Of a DNA stretch of 64,000 nt, positions 47,050 to 58,024 are shown piece after piece (the first letter of the stretch is position 1; each line of letters begins with the position of its first letter). A program made the translations under genes and the position numbers. Source of the DNA: Apricaphanius iberus (lineage: Eukaryota; Chordata; Actinopteri; Cyprinodontiformes; Aphaniidae); contig JAPXFQ010002730.1 in assembly GCA_028564705.1 (NCBI GenBank), forward strand, positions 62,001 through 126,000. The letters run 5' to 3'. The notes under the pieces were generated by a model. That model ran no database searches and was not told where the DNA came from. It saw nothing but the letters and a program-made list of their open reading frames with translations.

Positions 47050-48576
47050 AAAAATAGAGTCAAGACATTGACAAGGTTAGAAATAATGATTTTTATTTGA
47101 AATAAGATTGTTTTTACATCAAACTTTGCTTTCATCAAAGAATCCTCCATTTGCAGCAATTATAGCATTGCAGACCTTTGGCATTCTAGCTGTTAATTTG
47201 TTGAGGTAATCTGGAGAAATTGCACCCCACGCTTCTAGAAGCAGCTCCCACAATTTGGATTGGTTGGATGGGCACTTCTTGCGTACCATACGGTCAAGCT
47301 GCTCCCACAACAGCTCAACGGGGTTCAAATCTGGTGACTGCGCTGGCCACTCCATTACCGATAGAATACCAGCTGCCTGCTTCTTCTCTAAATAGTTCTT
47401 GCACAATTTCGAGGTGTGTTTTGGGTCATTGTCCTGTTGTAGGATGAAATTGGCTCCAATCAAGCGCTGTCCACTGGGTATGGCATGGCGTTGCAAAATG
47501 GAGTGATAGCCTTCCTTATTCAGAATCCCTTTTACCCTGTACAAATCTCCCACCTTACCAGCACCAAAGCAACCCCAGACCATCACATTACCTCCACCAT
47601 GCTTAACAGATGGCGTCAGGCATTCTTCCAGCATCTTTTCAGTTGTTCTGCGTCTCACAAACGTTCTTCTTTGTGATCCAAACACCTCAAACTTGGATTC
47701 ATCCGTCCACAGCACTTTTTTCCAGTCTTCCTCTGTCCAATGTCTGTGTTCTTTTGCCCATCTTAATCTTTTTCTTTTATTGGCCAGTCTCAGATATGGC
47801 TTTTTCTTTGCCACTCTGCCCTGAAGCCCAGAATCCCGCAGCCGCCTCTTCACTGTAGATGTTGACACTGGTGTTTTGTGGGTACTATTTAATGAAGATG
47901 CCAGTTGGGGACCTGTGAGGCGTCTGTTTCTCAAACTAGAGACTCTAATGTACTTATCTTCTTGCTCAGTTGTGCAACGCGGCCTCCCACTTCTTTTTCT
48001 ACTCTGGTTAGAGCCTGTTTGTGCTGTCCTCTGAAGGGAGTAGTACACACCGTTGTAGGAAATCTTCAATTTCTTAGCAATTTCTCGCATGGAATAGCCT
48101 TCATTTCTAAGAACAAGAATAGACTGTCGAGTTTCAGATGAAAGTTCTCTTTTTCTGGCCATTTTGAGCGTTTAATTGACCCCACAAATGTGATGCTCCA
48201 GAAACTCAATCTGCTCAAAGGAAGGTCAGTTTTGTAGCTTCTGTACCGAGCTAAACTGTTTTCAGATGTGTGAACATGATTGCACAAGGGTTTTCTAATC
48301 ATCAATTAGCCTTCTGAGCCAATGAGCAAACACATTGTACCATTAGAACACTGGAGTGATAGTTGCTGGAAATGGGCCTCTATACACCTATGTAGATATT
48401 GCACCAAAAACCAGACATTTGCAGCTAGAATAGTCATTTACCACATTAGCAATGTATAGCGTGTGTTTCTTTAAAGTTAAGACTAGTTTAAAGTTATCTT
48501 CATTGAAAAGTACAGTGCTTTTCCTTCAAAAATAAGGACATTTCAATGTGACCCCAAACTTTTGAACGGTAGTGTA
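47050..48576 (-). mobile_element. Tc1/mariner element, one end missing
   Basis: The end upstream of the transposase has the terminal sequence GACCCCAAACTTTTGAACGG (48549-48568), followed by TAGTGTA and an (AT)n tract that fits a TA target. No complementary ACCGTTCAAAAGTTTGGGG is found between the stop codon at 47119 and the receptor-pseudogene exon at 46803, so the other terminal repeat is lost. The left border near 47050 is an estimate. Confidence 0.8.
47119..48162 (-). CDS. Tc1-like transposase, intact 347-aa frame
   Basis: DDE transposase of the Tc1/mariner superfamily, which cuts and pastes its element at TA sites. The frame opens MARKRELSSETRQSILVL, giving an N-terminal paired-type helix-turn-helix (about residues 5-50, REIAKKLKISYNGVYYSL). 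A GRPR-type hook (SGRPRCTTEQEDK, about 58-70) and a second helix-turn-helix follow. The catalytic triad is visible: WTDESKFEVFG (first Asp), QQDNDPKHTS (second Asp) and SPDLNPVELLWEQL (Glu, 34 residues class). GGGNVMVWGCFG lies between. It ends FFDESKV. Full length for the family is about 340 aa, so nothing is missing. No stop or frameshift is present. The element keeps only one recognisable terminal repeat, so it may be unable to move itself even if the protein works. Confidence 0.95.
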   Translation of the reverse strand: MARKRELSSETRQSILVLRNEGYSMREIAKKLKISYNGVYYSLQRTAQTGSNQSRKRSGRPRCTTEQEDKYIRVSSLRNRRLTGPQLASSLNSTHKTPVSTSTVKRRLRDSGLQGRVAKKKPYLRLANKRKRLRWAKEHRHWTEEDWKKVLWTDESKFEVFGSQRRTFVRRRTTEKMLEECLTPSVKHGGGNVMVWGCFGAGKVGDLYRVKGILNKEGYHSILQRHAIPSGQRLIGANFILQQDNDPKHTSKLCKNYLEKKQAAGILSVMEWPAQSPDLNPVELLWEQLDRMVRKKCPSNQSKLWELLLEAWGAISPDYLNKLTARMPKVCNAIIAANGGFFDESKV

Positions 48577-48578
48577 TA

Positions 48579-48630
<52 letters not shown>
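48575..48630. repeat. (TA)n microsatellite
   Basis: TA-rich run at the end of the 47 kb Tc1-like element. Confidence 0.9.
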
Positions 48631-48632
<2 letters not shown>

Positions 48633-49166
48633 CATATCAGCTTTTCTTCTGTCTGTCAACTTCATATTTGTGATCTGAAATTTTAAATCCTAAAACATTC
48701 CCATGGTTCTCCTTGCTCTTCCATCACTGATGATCAATCCGACATACAGCATGTTGTATCTCATAATTTAGATACATACTGATTATCAACAGATTATAAA
48801 TTCTCAATTGGTAGGAGTTTTGACTTCTTGCTATTTAGTAAGATTTCACTTGCAGAATCAAATACAAGGATTAAATGAGAGAAACTTGATAAATATGAGT
48901 CAGTTTAGCCTACCTATGTCAGGACGATTTCCAGTCTGCCTGCACGGGTTTTAGAAAATCTGACAAATGTCTGTTTTAAGATGAATTGTGCAATAATCTC
49001 CCTCCACACAACAAGCTTCCTCGAACAAACACACTCATCCCCCTTAAAAACAAAAAAGTAGCCAAAGCCGCACCTATTCTCTTTTAGATAATTAAATCGA
49101 AAATTTGTTTGAATTCATGTATGAACTGTGAAAATGAGATGTCAAACTGAGGATAACTCGTGGCAA

Positions 49167-49260
49167 AGGTCGCGTGGGAAAGGACTCGAACCAGGGACAA
49201 GCGCATTGAGGACTGAGGCCTTTGCACATAGGGCACCCACTCTACCCACTGTGACACGCA
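49167..49260 (-). repeat. tRNA-derived SINE head
   Basis: The minus strand contains an A-box-like GTGGGTAGAGTGGGTGCC and a B-box-like GGTTCGAGTCC about 50 nt apart, the internal promoter layout of a tRNA-derived SINE. It does not fold as a functional tRNA by eye. Confidence 0.6.
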
Positions 49261-50011
49261 ATGCTACGAAATAATTATTTTACCCACGTGCAGAAAAAAA
49301 ACTTGGAGACCAGTTGAACAGTTCAAAATATTTATTGAACAGAATGTGAAGGTAGTTAGATGGCACTGGAACGGGAGGACTGGGAACACACTTCTGAAAT
49401 GGCAGGGTAATACTGCAGAGAGAGAGAAAAAAAGTGAAACGGGGTCCCTTTGAATATTGAAAGGTGACTGTATGAACTCAGGTGAGGCTTACTTGATGGA
49501 TGGTAAGACTGAACTTCAGGAAAGAACGCAAGGAACCGGGATGTCTGTGAGAGCTTCCACTGGAGATCCTGAGTTAGAGGCTGGTGGAATCCAGGACTGA
49601 GCCATGTGGACAGAGGGTGGGTAGGCAGAGGACGATGAATGAGCATGGAAGCACGTGGAGCCAGCCAAACTTGGTGGATGACCAAAGCTTCAAAGCAGAC
49701 CAAGGCAGAGTAATGGATCATGGAGGAGAATCAATGGAATTGAACATTGAGGAAAACACAGAGAGCTAACTAGCTTGTAGTCACGAGAGAGAACATCAAA
49801 ACAAAGGAGAAAAACAGAGGACATGAAGTAATACCGGATTGGTGTTAACACTCAGGCGAAGAAGGTCTGGCTGACAGCTCCAGATATACTTTTCCAGGGC
49901 GATGAGGCAAACAGGCAGCAACTGTACAGCATGCAGGCTCCACCCCAATGCTTGATTGACAAGTTCACAGCTCAGCCAGGGCCTCTGGTGGAACTTTCAA
50001 GAAGGCAGGAA

Positions 50012-51406
50012 CAGGGGAGGATCTAGAAAAATATTTCTGGGGTTGCAAGAGGGTGGCAAGGATATTTCTGGGGTGGCACCATATACTAGTATATGTATAC
50101 ACGTATATACACACTATGGAAGGGCAGCGGGTTCAGACAGAGCTGGACCAAGATGAGATTATAATAGTTTAAAAGGGCCATGTTTGTGATTATGGAGTTA
50201 AAAACAAAATTCTATTAATCTCTTCTTTATTTCAAGAAAAAGCGGCACAGCAATTCCCTTTACACTAAAAATTTTAGGTTTTTTTGTCATATGTAGGAAT
50301 GTTAATTAGTCTGGATTCATTCACAGCTACCCTGTAATTAATTAGGTTTTAAAAAAAATATTGTTTGACAACCCTAATATCTAGCCATCATCATAGCCCT
50401 GCCTTAAAAAATTTTTTTCTTCATAATACTCAAAAATCTGTATTTTCTAATATAAAGTCAACTTGGTAATTAGGATAAATGAGTTTAAATATTTTTTTCG
50501 CAGACATTTGAGCAAAACATCCTAAAATGTTCAGTCTGGAACAGAACAGAACAGAAATATCATTTATTTTCTCACGTTCCTAAAAAAAGTTGATCAAAAT
50601 ACCAATTTATTCTAAAATAAGATGTAAGTCAGTATGCTTTGTTTCCCTACCATGTGGACTAACTCGACTGGATGTGCTTGGTGCTTTCTCAGACTCTGTC
50701 CTGATGTCACTGGCTGAGCCCTCCATGTTGCCCTGCCTTTCTCTTTCTCCCTCTTCATCTCAGTGATTCCCTCCCGCCTCCTCTCCGATGTGCCGTTGTA
50801 GCACTCTCTCTTGTCCCTGATCTCGTCCTTCCCCTCCATCACTTTTCTGTCGCTCCTCTCTCTTCTTCCACATCATCTCCTCCGTCCACTTTACTCACCA
50901 GGTTACTCTCTGTTTTTCTCACCTTTGTCTTTGGTGAGAAAAAACTAGAGATGCTTCGTTGTCACTTCATTTCTGTAGAATTTTAATTATTTTTACTTTT
51001 TTTTCTGGTCAAACGTAAAGATTTTACCTTCTGACTTAGTTTACATGATACAAAAATTATGATTTTCAATTTTTATCGCCTCAAATAGTTTCAAAACTAT
51101 AAGCGTTGAGCTAGAAATGATTCTATTTTGTAAGATTGCATAGTTACCGCTTTCCTAGTGTGTTCCTGCCGTCTGTCTGCAGGTCGGCTTCTCTCTCACT
51201 TACCGCCTCTCAGAAGCATCTGGAGTTGATGTGCGGTAACGTCCTGCTGCATTCAATGTTGTCGGAAAAAGGAGCTTCATGCGCTTAACGTCCGATTTTA
51301 CACAACTATTTATTGATTTCATGGCCGGTGGCTGGGGTGGCAGCTGAGGTGGCAAGGCTTTCTTTTAGGGTTGCCACCCTATGCCACCCCAGTAAATCCG
51401 CCCCTG
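50012..51406. mobile_element. Non-autonomous hAT-like element with inverted ends
   Basis: The left end is CAGGGGAGGATCTAGAAAAA, and the right end, reverse-complemented, is CAGGGGCGGATTTACTGGGG. Both are followed inward by GGGTGGCA-type motifs, so the ends form imperfect terminal inverted repeats of the CAGGGGCGGAT kind seen in hAT elements. The flanking octamers GGCAGGAA and GGTGGGAA match at 6 of 8 positions, fitting an aged 8-bp target duplication. No transposase domain is visible inside; the only frames are short. Confidence 0.72.
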
Positions 51407-51414
51407 GGTGGGAA

Positions 51415-52150
51415 GCAAACAGACAGACAACAGAGACAGACACCACAAACTCATCTCCCCTCCCTACTCTGTCTTATCCTGAACTGTCTGTCTGTGTCTC
51501 TGTCTGGAGTATTTCTTTGCATTCTTGTCCGAAGCCCAACCAAGCTAATCATGAAAATTGTCAGCTGGTCTCTGAATGCAATTAATCAAATCTACTCAAC
51601 GCTAAGGTCCGGCAAAGCAGATGTCACTTGTCCTGCTGAGACTTATGCGAATGGCTACGTACTGGACGCTTGGAAAAAGTGGCTGCTGTTTCGTCTCAAT
51701 TCTCTCTCAGGAGGATTCTGAGGACGTTTGGATTTTCTGACCTATGGTGATCGGGTTCCTGCTGATCGGAATGGGAAGCTAATTGTTCTACCGGACAATG
51801 GAGGCAAATCTGGAAGCAATTGGGAAGCTGAAGGAGCTGTCCGAGGGCCTGGGTTGGGCTGCCGGGACTCAGAATTAGTCGCTGGATGAGCTAGGATGCA
51901 GACTAGAGGCTGCACAGAGACACACACGCTACAGACGCTCACACCCCCTGCACTATGACCGTCCTCGCTCCTCCTCTAGCCTACCCTAGACCCCCCACCC
52001 CCCCCAGGAAGCAATTGGCTTTTGCAGAATGAGGTTCCCAACTGTATTGTATTATCTGTTTGTTTGTTATGATCTTGGACAGGTTGTACTGCAAACTTAA
52101 TTTTGTTGTACCTTTGGTTCAATGACAGATAAAACAATGTTGAATCTTTA
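51415..52150 (+). mobile_element. Retroelement copy 2 with the same small frame
   Basis: The plus strand encodes KIVSWSLNAINQIYSTLRSG and YVLDAWKKWLLFRLNSLSGG (51549-51720), then MVIGFLLIGMGS (51745-51780) and MEANLEAIGKLKELSEGLG, followed by GTQN-stop-SLDELGCR (51790-51895). The 3' part (GATCTTGGACAGGTTGTACTG) matches copy 1. Two in-frame stops disable it. It lies directly after the hAT-like element. Confidence 0.65.
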
Positions 52151-52239
52151 GAAACCAGTTTAGTGTCTTCTACTTGACTCACTGACTAACATTTGACTCA
52201 CTTTAAAATTATGTTCTCTCTTTGGTGCTAAAACCAAGA

Positions 52240-54850
52240 AAATCGTGGGAATGAAGAATGTAGCTTATTCATTATTTTAGAGGAGTGCAAGTCTGAAGAC
52301 AAGCTAATTCTTTACAATACTACAAAGATGAGAACATTTCCACAAAGATGCTTTGAAGTGTGTGAAGCTGTCAGGGACTGCCCGCTTTATCGTTCTATTA
52401 TTTTTCCTTACTTACTAATAAATCAGATAACTTATAACTCATTGTTCTTTTGTATTAGAGTTTGTGTATTTGTTTATAGTGAATATATATATATATATAT
52501 AATATATATAGTGATAAAAAACACATTCTGTTACACATCAACTTGGGTTGATTGTCAGTTGGCTTCCTCTGCAGTACGAAATATACAGAGAAAAACTTCC
52601 CAAAACTATGCTTCCTAAGTTATGCAATGCAGTTTAATACAGTATTTTCAGTTTTCCACTTTTTAAATACTATTTTGAATATGTCTTTTATGTGACATTT
52701 TTTTCTGAAAATACACAACATTTTATTAGTGATAAATGAAACATGGAAACAGATTGTTGTGGTCAAGAGGAATTTTACAGCTCAGTTCCAGTGAAAAAAA
52801 CTGGGAGGTTGGTCTCCCTGCATTAAAGGAAGAAAACAGAAAGAATCAGAAACAAGAAAGGGTTTTATTGCCAAATGTTGAATTGCTGTGGTATTTTTTG
52901 CAAACATAAGAAAAATACAAACTCAATAAAAATACGAACAAAACAAGGGTCATGTGACTGATAAAGAGCAGGTGGGTAGAACAGTCCTAGGGTTACTGTT
53001 CATGATTCTGACAGCAGAGGGGACGAATATGTTCCTATGATGAGAGGTTCTGGTCCGAATGGACTGGAGCCTCCTGCCTGAGAGGAGCTGGACAAGCAGT
53101 CTGTGTCCAAGTTTAGAAGGTAAGCTGTGGTCCCACCTGCATGCCCCCTAGTGTCCTGGAGGTCCTGTATAGATGGGAGTCTGCAGTCAATCACCTTCTC
53201 AGCAGAGCACCCACCGCCCTGACACATAGACTCTACAGACACTCCTGAAGTTATGCTCCCCTCTGCTCATTTAACACGTGTATAACTAATGTTGAGGTCT
53301 TTATCCAGAGCTTGTGTCCCTAGATTTACTACTTCTACACTTTAATTAATATAATGTTGGATTTAATTGATAAAGTTAAGTCAATCTTTCCCAAAGAACT
53401 CTGTCAATTAAGTGTAAAACAATATGGGTTTGAATTTAATTAAACCCTAAAATGAAAAATGATATTGCATATACTATATCATATTTTATATAATATAGTA
53501 GATTTTATATTCAAATTAAAACTATGAATTAAATTTTAAAAAAACATGTTTCATTTCTTAGAGTGTACTACCAGATCCAGCACTGATGATCAATGTAACT
53601 TGTCGCAAATTTTTGTTAATTAATTAATTATCTTACCGAGTCTTATTTGAGTTTGCTTGTATAAAAATACTGTTTTTTTATTTTCTATAACAACCTGGTA
53701 GCCTGGGTCTTTTAGCAGGATAATGAATAAAATCATTAGGCAATCAAACCTGACGACAGGGCAAACAAGTTGTATTTATGGCACATCAGGGTAACATTTA
53801 TTCAGCGGAAATGAACAAAGATCAGAAAGGTTGCACACACATGCACGAACAAAGGATGTAACATTTAAACAAGCTTAAGGATTTAAGCTTTGTGTTCCAA
53901 ATGTTAAGGGAGTAAAAAAATACATTTATTGTAACTTTATTAAAAATAAATATATATCTCTTAAAGCTTTCAAGGAAAATAAGAAGACAAACATTTACAG
54001 GTTCCTGATCATTTAAACTAACACATTAAGTGAAAACTATCTGTGTATGGGAACACTTCTATAAAAGCAGGATCTTTGCTAATTTGTTCATCTGAAACAC
54101 ATACATTTATGATAAAAAACACTGGCAAAACTAGAATAAATCAGTAATTACATCAGATGAGAAACAGTTGCTGCCCATTGATCTGAGAAGAATTACAAAT
54201 CCAGCATTAAACCTATTGAACTCTGTTAAAATAGTAAGAGAAAACGTATTTACAACATCTAAAAACAACTACCACTCTTCTGAGGCAATGGCATCGTAAG
54301 AAATGCATCATTAGGTTAAACTGGAAGATAAATCTTATACCTCAAATTCCACATGTATCAGCTGGCATGTTAAATGTTGAAATTTTGGCAGGACAGTAAA
54401 ACAATGAATGACTTGATGGGTTGAACAATGAAGTGTTTTCTCTTGTGAAAAAAAATGTGGCAGCACAACATCAGTTTTTTTCGATTCTTTTTTTAGATTT
54501 ATAAGTGAAACTAATTTTAATGAACTGAAGCATCAGCACGACAAAGAATGATGATATTTGTTTTAACCATGACTGTTTGTAAACCAAGAGCCTATTTAAA
54601 AGATGCAAATCACATTTAATACTCTTAGAGCAAAAGCACACTGCAAGTATGATATGCCTATAATACAAAACCAAAATTCTAAAGAAGAAGTCTGATGTAG
54701 AAACTGCTAATTTATTCTTCATTTTTTTAAAGAGCTGTTCTCAGTCCCAAGCCCAAACCATTCATTTCGTTTTGGCAGAAAAGTGGTAGCTTAAACATAA
54801 AAGTCTCACTTGTACAAGTTAGCCTAGCATTATGGTGTTACATAAAACAT
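52240..54850. repeat. Right copy of duplicated receptor 3' flank
   Basis: Counterpart of 36420-39090. Short frames here (for example 54471-54722) do not resemble any protein and are not shared with the left copy. Confidence 0.8.
52855..53220. repeat. Retroposon of the TTTATTGCC type
   Basis: GGGTTTTATTGCCAAATG start, TGATTCTGACAGCAGAGGGGACGAA and CTCCTGCCTGAGAGGAGCTGG. Same general family as 21135-21650. It is private to the right copy of the segmental duplication; the left copy continues directly across this point. Confidence 0.65.
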
Positions 54851-55271
54851 CTAATTTAGGTTTTATGTTTTTCTTTATTGAAAAATAGTTTTTAAAACTT
54901 TATAAATTACATTTTCATCAGTCATACTGATATTTCTCAATGTGTTTAGAAATTTTTTTTTATCATTATTGAGCAACTACTATTGCAATGTTCAGTAACT
55001 TGAGTAACGTGATAACTGTCTTATAAATTATTATTTATTATGATGGGAAAAAAAAAACATCTGGTCCTTTTATTAAAAACACTTTCATTATCAAAAAAAA
55101 ACAGGTTGTTAATATTTGATTGTAAGTTGATCAATACTTTTTTTATTCCTCGTGAAATGCCCGAATGAAGTCACACGGGGATTACGTCTGGGTTAGATCT
55201 AAAAACTAAAAGTTTTTCAACTGAATTATTTGCCATATATCTGTCGCTAAACACATCTGTTTGAGCCAGAA

Positions 55272-56845
55272 TCAAACAGATAATCTGCCACCATCATCTT
55301 CTGCAGAGGTTTCCATCTTGCAGCAGCAGAGACATGACAGCAGCTGATCAATTGGTCCTTCCCGCATGAAAACGAACAGAAACAGATCCATGAAAGGACT
55401 GAGGAGGAACAAGGTCAAAAAAATCTGTGTAACAGGATGTAGATAAGGAAAATAAGAATAATAATACAAACTAACAGAGACGCTAGTTGGTGTGACAATT
55501 GTTACAACGTAGTTAACCAGTAACAGAATAAAAGTTCCCACAATTCTACGTTTTCCTTCTGCAGGTACTGAGGTGGCTCTAGGCAGAGATATGAAGGTAC
55601 CAAGTGGACAGAAGACGAAGACGGGGGAAGGGATTAGAGCAAAAGAAAAGAAGACTAAATTCTGACCAAAAATTATCAAAAGTGGGAAAATAACCAAGCA
55701 GAGCACCCAGACCAAAACAGAGATAATCACAGAATGTTTAGTTTGTCTGATGAAATGCAGCTGTGGCCAGGTGATGACAAAACACCTGCAAGACAAAACA
55801 GAGGGACCAGGTTAACATCACTGCCCAGACCTGTGTAACCCTGACTGACAGGGTGACTCTGTTTATGATGTTAACTTGAATGTATGCTGAAAGATGAGTT
55901 GTACCTTTCTACAGCAATCATCATCCTGAAGTAGAGACTGACCATAGCAACACTACCGTAGATCATTAGACATGTAGGATTAAGATTGAGTCCAACTTTT
56001 GTTACAACAGCAGCAATCAAAGTGATGAGCTGGATTACATTGGCAACAAGGAGGTTGAGGTAGTAGATGATGGAAAGGTTGTCGACATGTATCTGCAGGA
56101 AACAGTCAACAGAAGTTTCTTTATTGCTGTTATAAGCACCGATATGGCTACAGTCACATGTGTAGTAAAACCGTTTTCAAATAACTAATTATATGGAAAA
56201 CTGACAACAGGAGGTTCAAATAAAATTCAGTTCCTGCACTAAAAAAAGTCAATTTAATGCTTTATAAATAATTAATAAACGTCCAACCATAAATCCAAAG
56301 TGGTTAAGGTGAAAAGTTTCCATTCAGTATTTTATATTAGTATTAACAACATTCTATCCTTCCCTTCAGAGAAGAACTTAAATACAGCAAACCTTAAACA
56401 TGAGATCAGGCTGTATGACACAAAATAAAGACGGTGACACAACATAAATGTAATGTTTTCTGTGCTGTAACTGTCCAAATTGTATATTTTTTTTATATAT
56501 TGGATAATAAAAAAAAAATAAAAAAAGATTTGAACTAAAATGAGGACCATTTTTAAAATGTAATTGAAACAAATTTACTTTCTAAATAGTCAAACATATT
56601 GGTCAATATGTTTTAGAAACATTTACTTTCTTATGTTTGCAACAAGTAATTTACAGATTTAGTGAGTAATTGTAGGGCTGACAGGGACATAATCTAAATA
56701 ACCTATTTCATAAATAAAAAGACCAAAGTAAATTAATCTATAATTTACCCACCATGCAACACAAACCAATGGCCAGTAAAGTGAAGGGAAAACAGACGCG
56801 GATGTCCATCCAAATCATCACGTTCAGATAATCTTCAAAATCCAT
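55272..56845 (-). CDS. Class A GPCR-like receptor (locus G), complete
   Basis: Coding exons are 56753-56845 (31 codons), 55905-56092 and 55272-55785; 93+188+514 nt give 264 residues plus stop. Exon 1 starts MDFEDYLNVMIW and ends at donor ATG|GTGGGTAAAT. TM2 has LNLLVANVIQL with Asn49. The E-R-C motif (residues 93-95) crosses the exon 2/3 junction. TM4 includes VLVWVLCL (Trp120), and TM6 reads LLLVNYVVTIVTP without a CWxP toggle. TM7 is FLLSPFMDLFLFVFMREG. The tail has CLCCCK, an acidic SAEDDG stretch and ends GRLSV. It is the right-hand duplicate of the receptor at 40063-41642, with very similar introns and flanks, but the TM5 and TM6-TM7 loop regions differ clearly between the two. A candidate noncoding 5' exon ends at 57622 with donor GTAAGTAAAC. 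Confidence 0.88.
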
Positions 56846-56977
56846 TTCCAGCTGTCTTCTTTAATTTTCTTGAGAGAAAACTGTTCCTAAAAACATTATA
56901 TGTGAGCATATTTCCATATTCTCATTATATCAACAACATTAAATATTATATTTTACTATTATTAGAAAATTAGAACA

Positions 56978-57118
56978 ATCTGCTAGGATTCATTAGATAG
57001 AAAACACTTAACTGATTGGAATCTTTGTATAATTGTATTGAAATTAATTTTCTTGTAAAGTGCCTTGAGATAACATCTGTTGTGAATTGGTGCTGTATAA
57101 ATAAAGTGAAATGAATTT
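56978..57118 (+). repeat. LINE tail (same family), duplicate of 41787-41935
   Basis: AATCTGCTAGGATTCATTAG, GTGCCTTGAGATAACATC and TGGTGCTGTATAAATAAAGTG. Orthologous to the copy upstream of the 40 kb receptor. Confidence 0.8.
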
Positions 57119-57621
57119 ATTAATATATTTTCAGGTCTGATCTGTAAAATTGGTTTCTGGAGTTTTTTACATGAAGCTTAATTAAGTACAACAAACTAAA
57201 CTTTTTTTACGCTTTTTTTGTCTTATTCCTAATTGCTCTTTTTACTTTCTATGCTTTTATCAAATATTAGGTTTCTTTACCACCCAATCACGTAAAGCAC
57301 ATTGAATTACCTATGTTGAAAGTGTGATATACAAATAAATTTACCTTGTCTTTATATATAAAATAAAATAAATGCTTTTAAAATGAAAAATTGCATTAGA
57401 TAAAGGTTTGATTCATTTATATTTTGATATTTTAACTACCACACTATATTTATAGATTATATACACTTTCGTGCAGGTATTTGTCATACATTTTTAATAA
57501 AAACAAAGTGAGATCATCCAATACATGTTTAAACTTTTAAAATATTTTATGAAATCAGAATTGTAACACAATTGTTTGGTATACTCTGTAATGAGCAATA
57601 ATTAATGGATAGTTTACTTAC

Positions 57622-57665
57622 AGTGGTGTTACTCAGGATAGCTCTCTGCAGTCTTGCAGTTAGAA
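57622..57665 (-). other. Candidate 5' noncoding exon of the receptor at 55272-56845
   Basis: CTGAGTAACACCACT|GTAAGTAAAC on the minus strand, conserved in place and sequence with the blocks at 32743, 42428 and 42772. Confidence 0.5.
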
Positions 57666-58024
57666 TATATTTTTTATAATATTTACTGTTAAACATGTAT
57701 TAGAAGTGATGAAAACACATTACTCTGAGAGCATCTGCAGTTAAATGATATCTGTACGAAAAACTTCACATAGCTGTACATTGGACCACAGGATGGTTGT
57801 CTTTGCTGCCTTCAAAGCTTCAGTGTGGTGAGATCGGTTACAGGAAGTAGAGATAAGAGATCAACATGCAGCATGAAACATAGTATAAAAGTCTGTATCT
57901 TTATATATTACAGCCACTGGAGTAATAATATATTTCCATTCGTTTTTGGGTGTTAACCCCTGAGTTTCAGCATAAAGTTTTTTACTGTTTGCCAGTTTTC
58001 CTTGTTTACTATTGAGCTTGTTTA

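Noticed and set aside
47220..48141. Plus-strand frames over the 47 kb element
   Set aside because: Antisense shadows of the transposase gene.
49167..49260. Functional tRNA gene
   Set aside because: A- and B-box-like motifs are present, but no paired acceptor and anticodon stems can be formed; a SINE head is more likely.
49356..49721. 121-codon minus frame (His/Ser/Pro-rich)
   Set aside because: It lies in repeat-like sequence with no domain or splice context, and the frame has no family resemblance.
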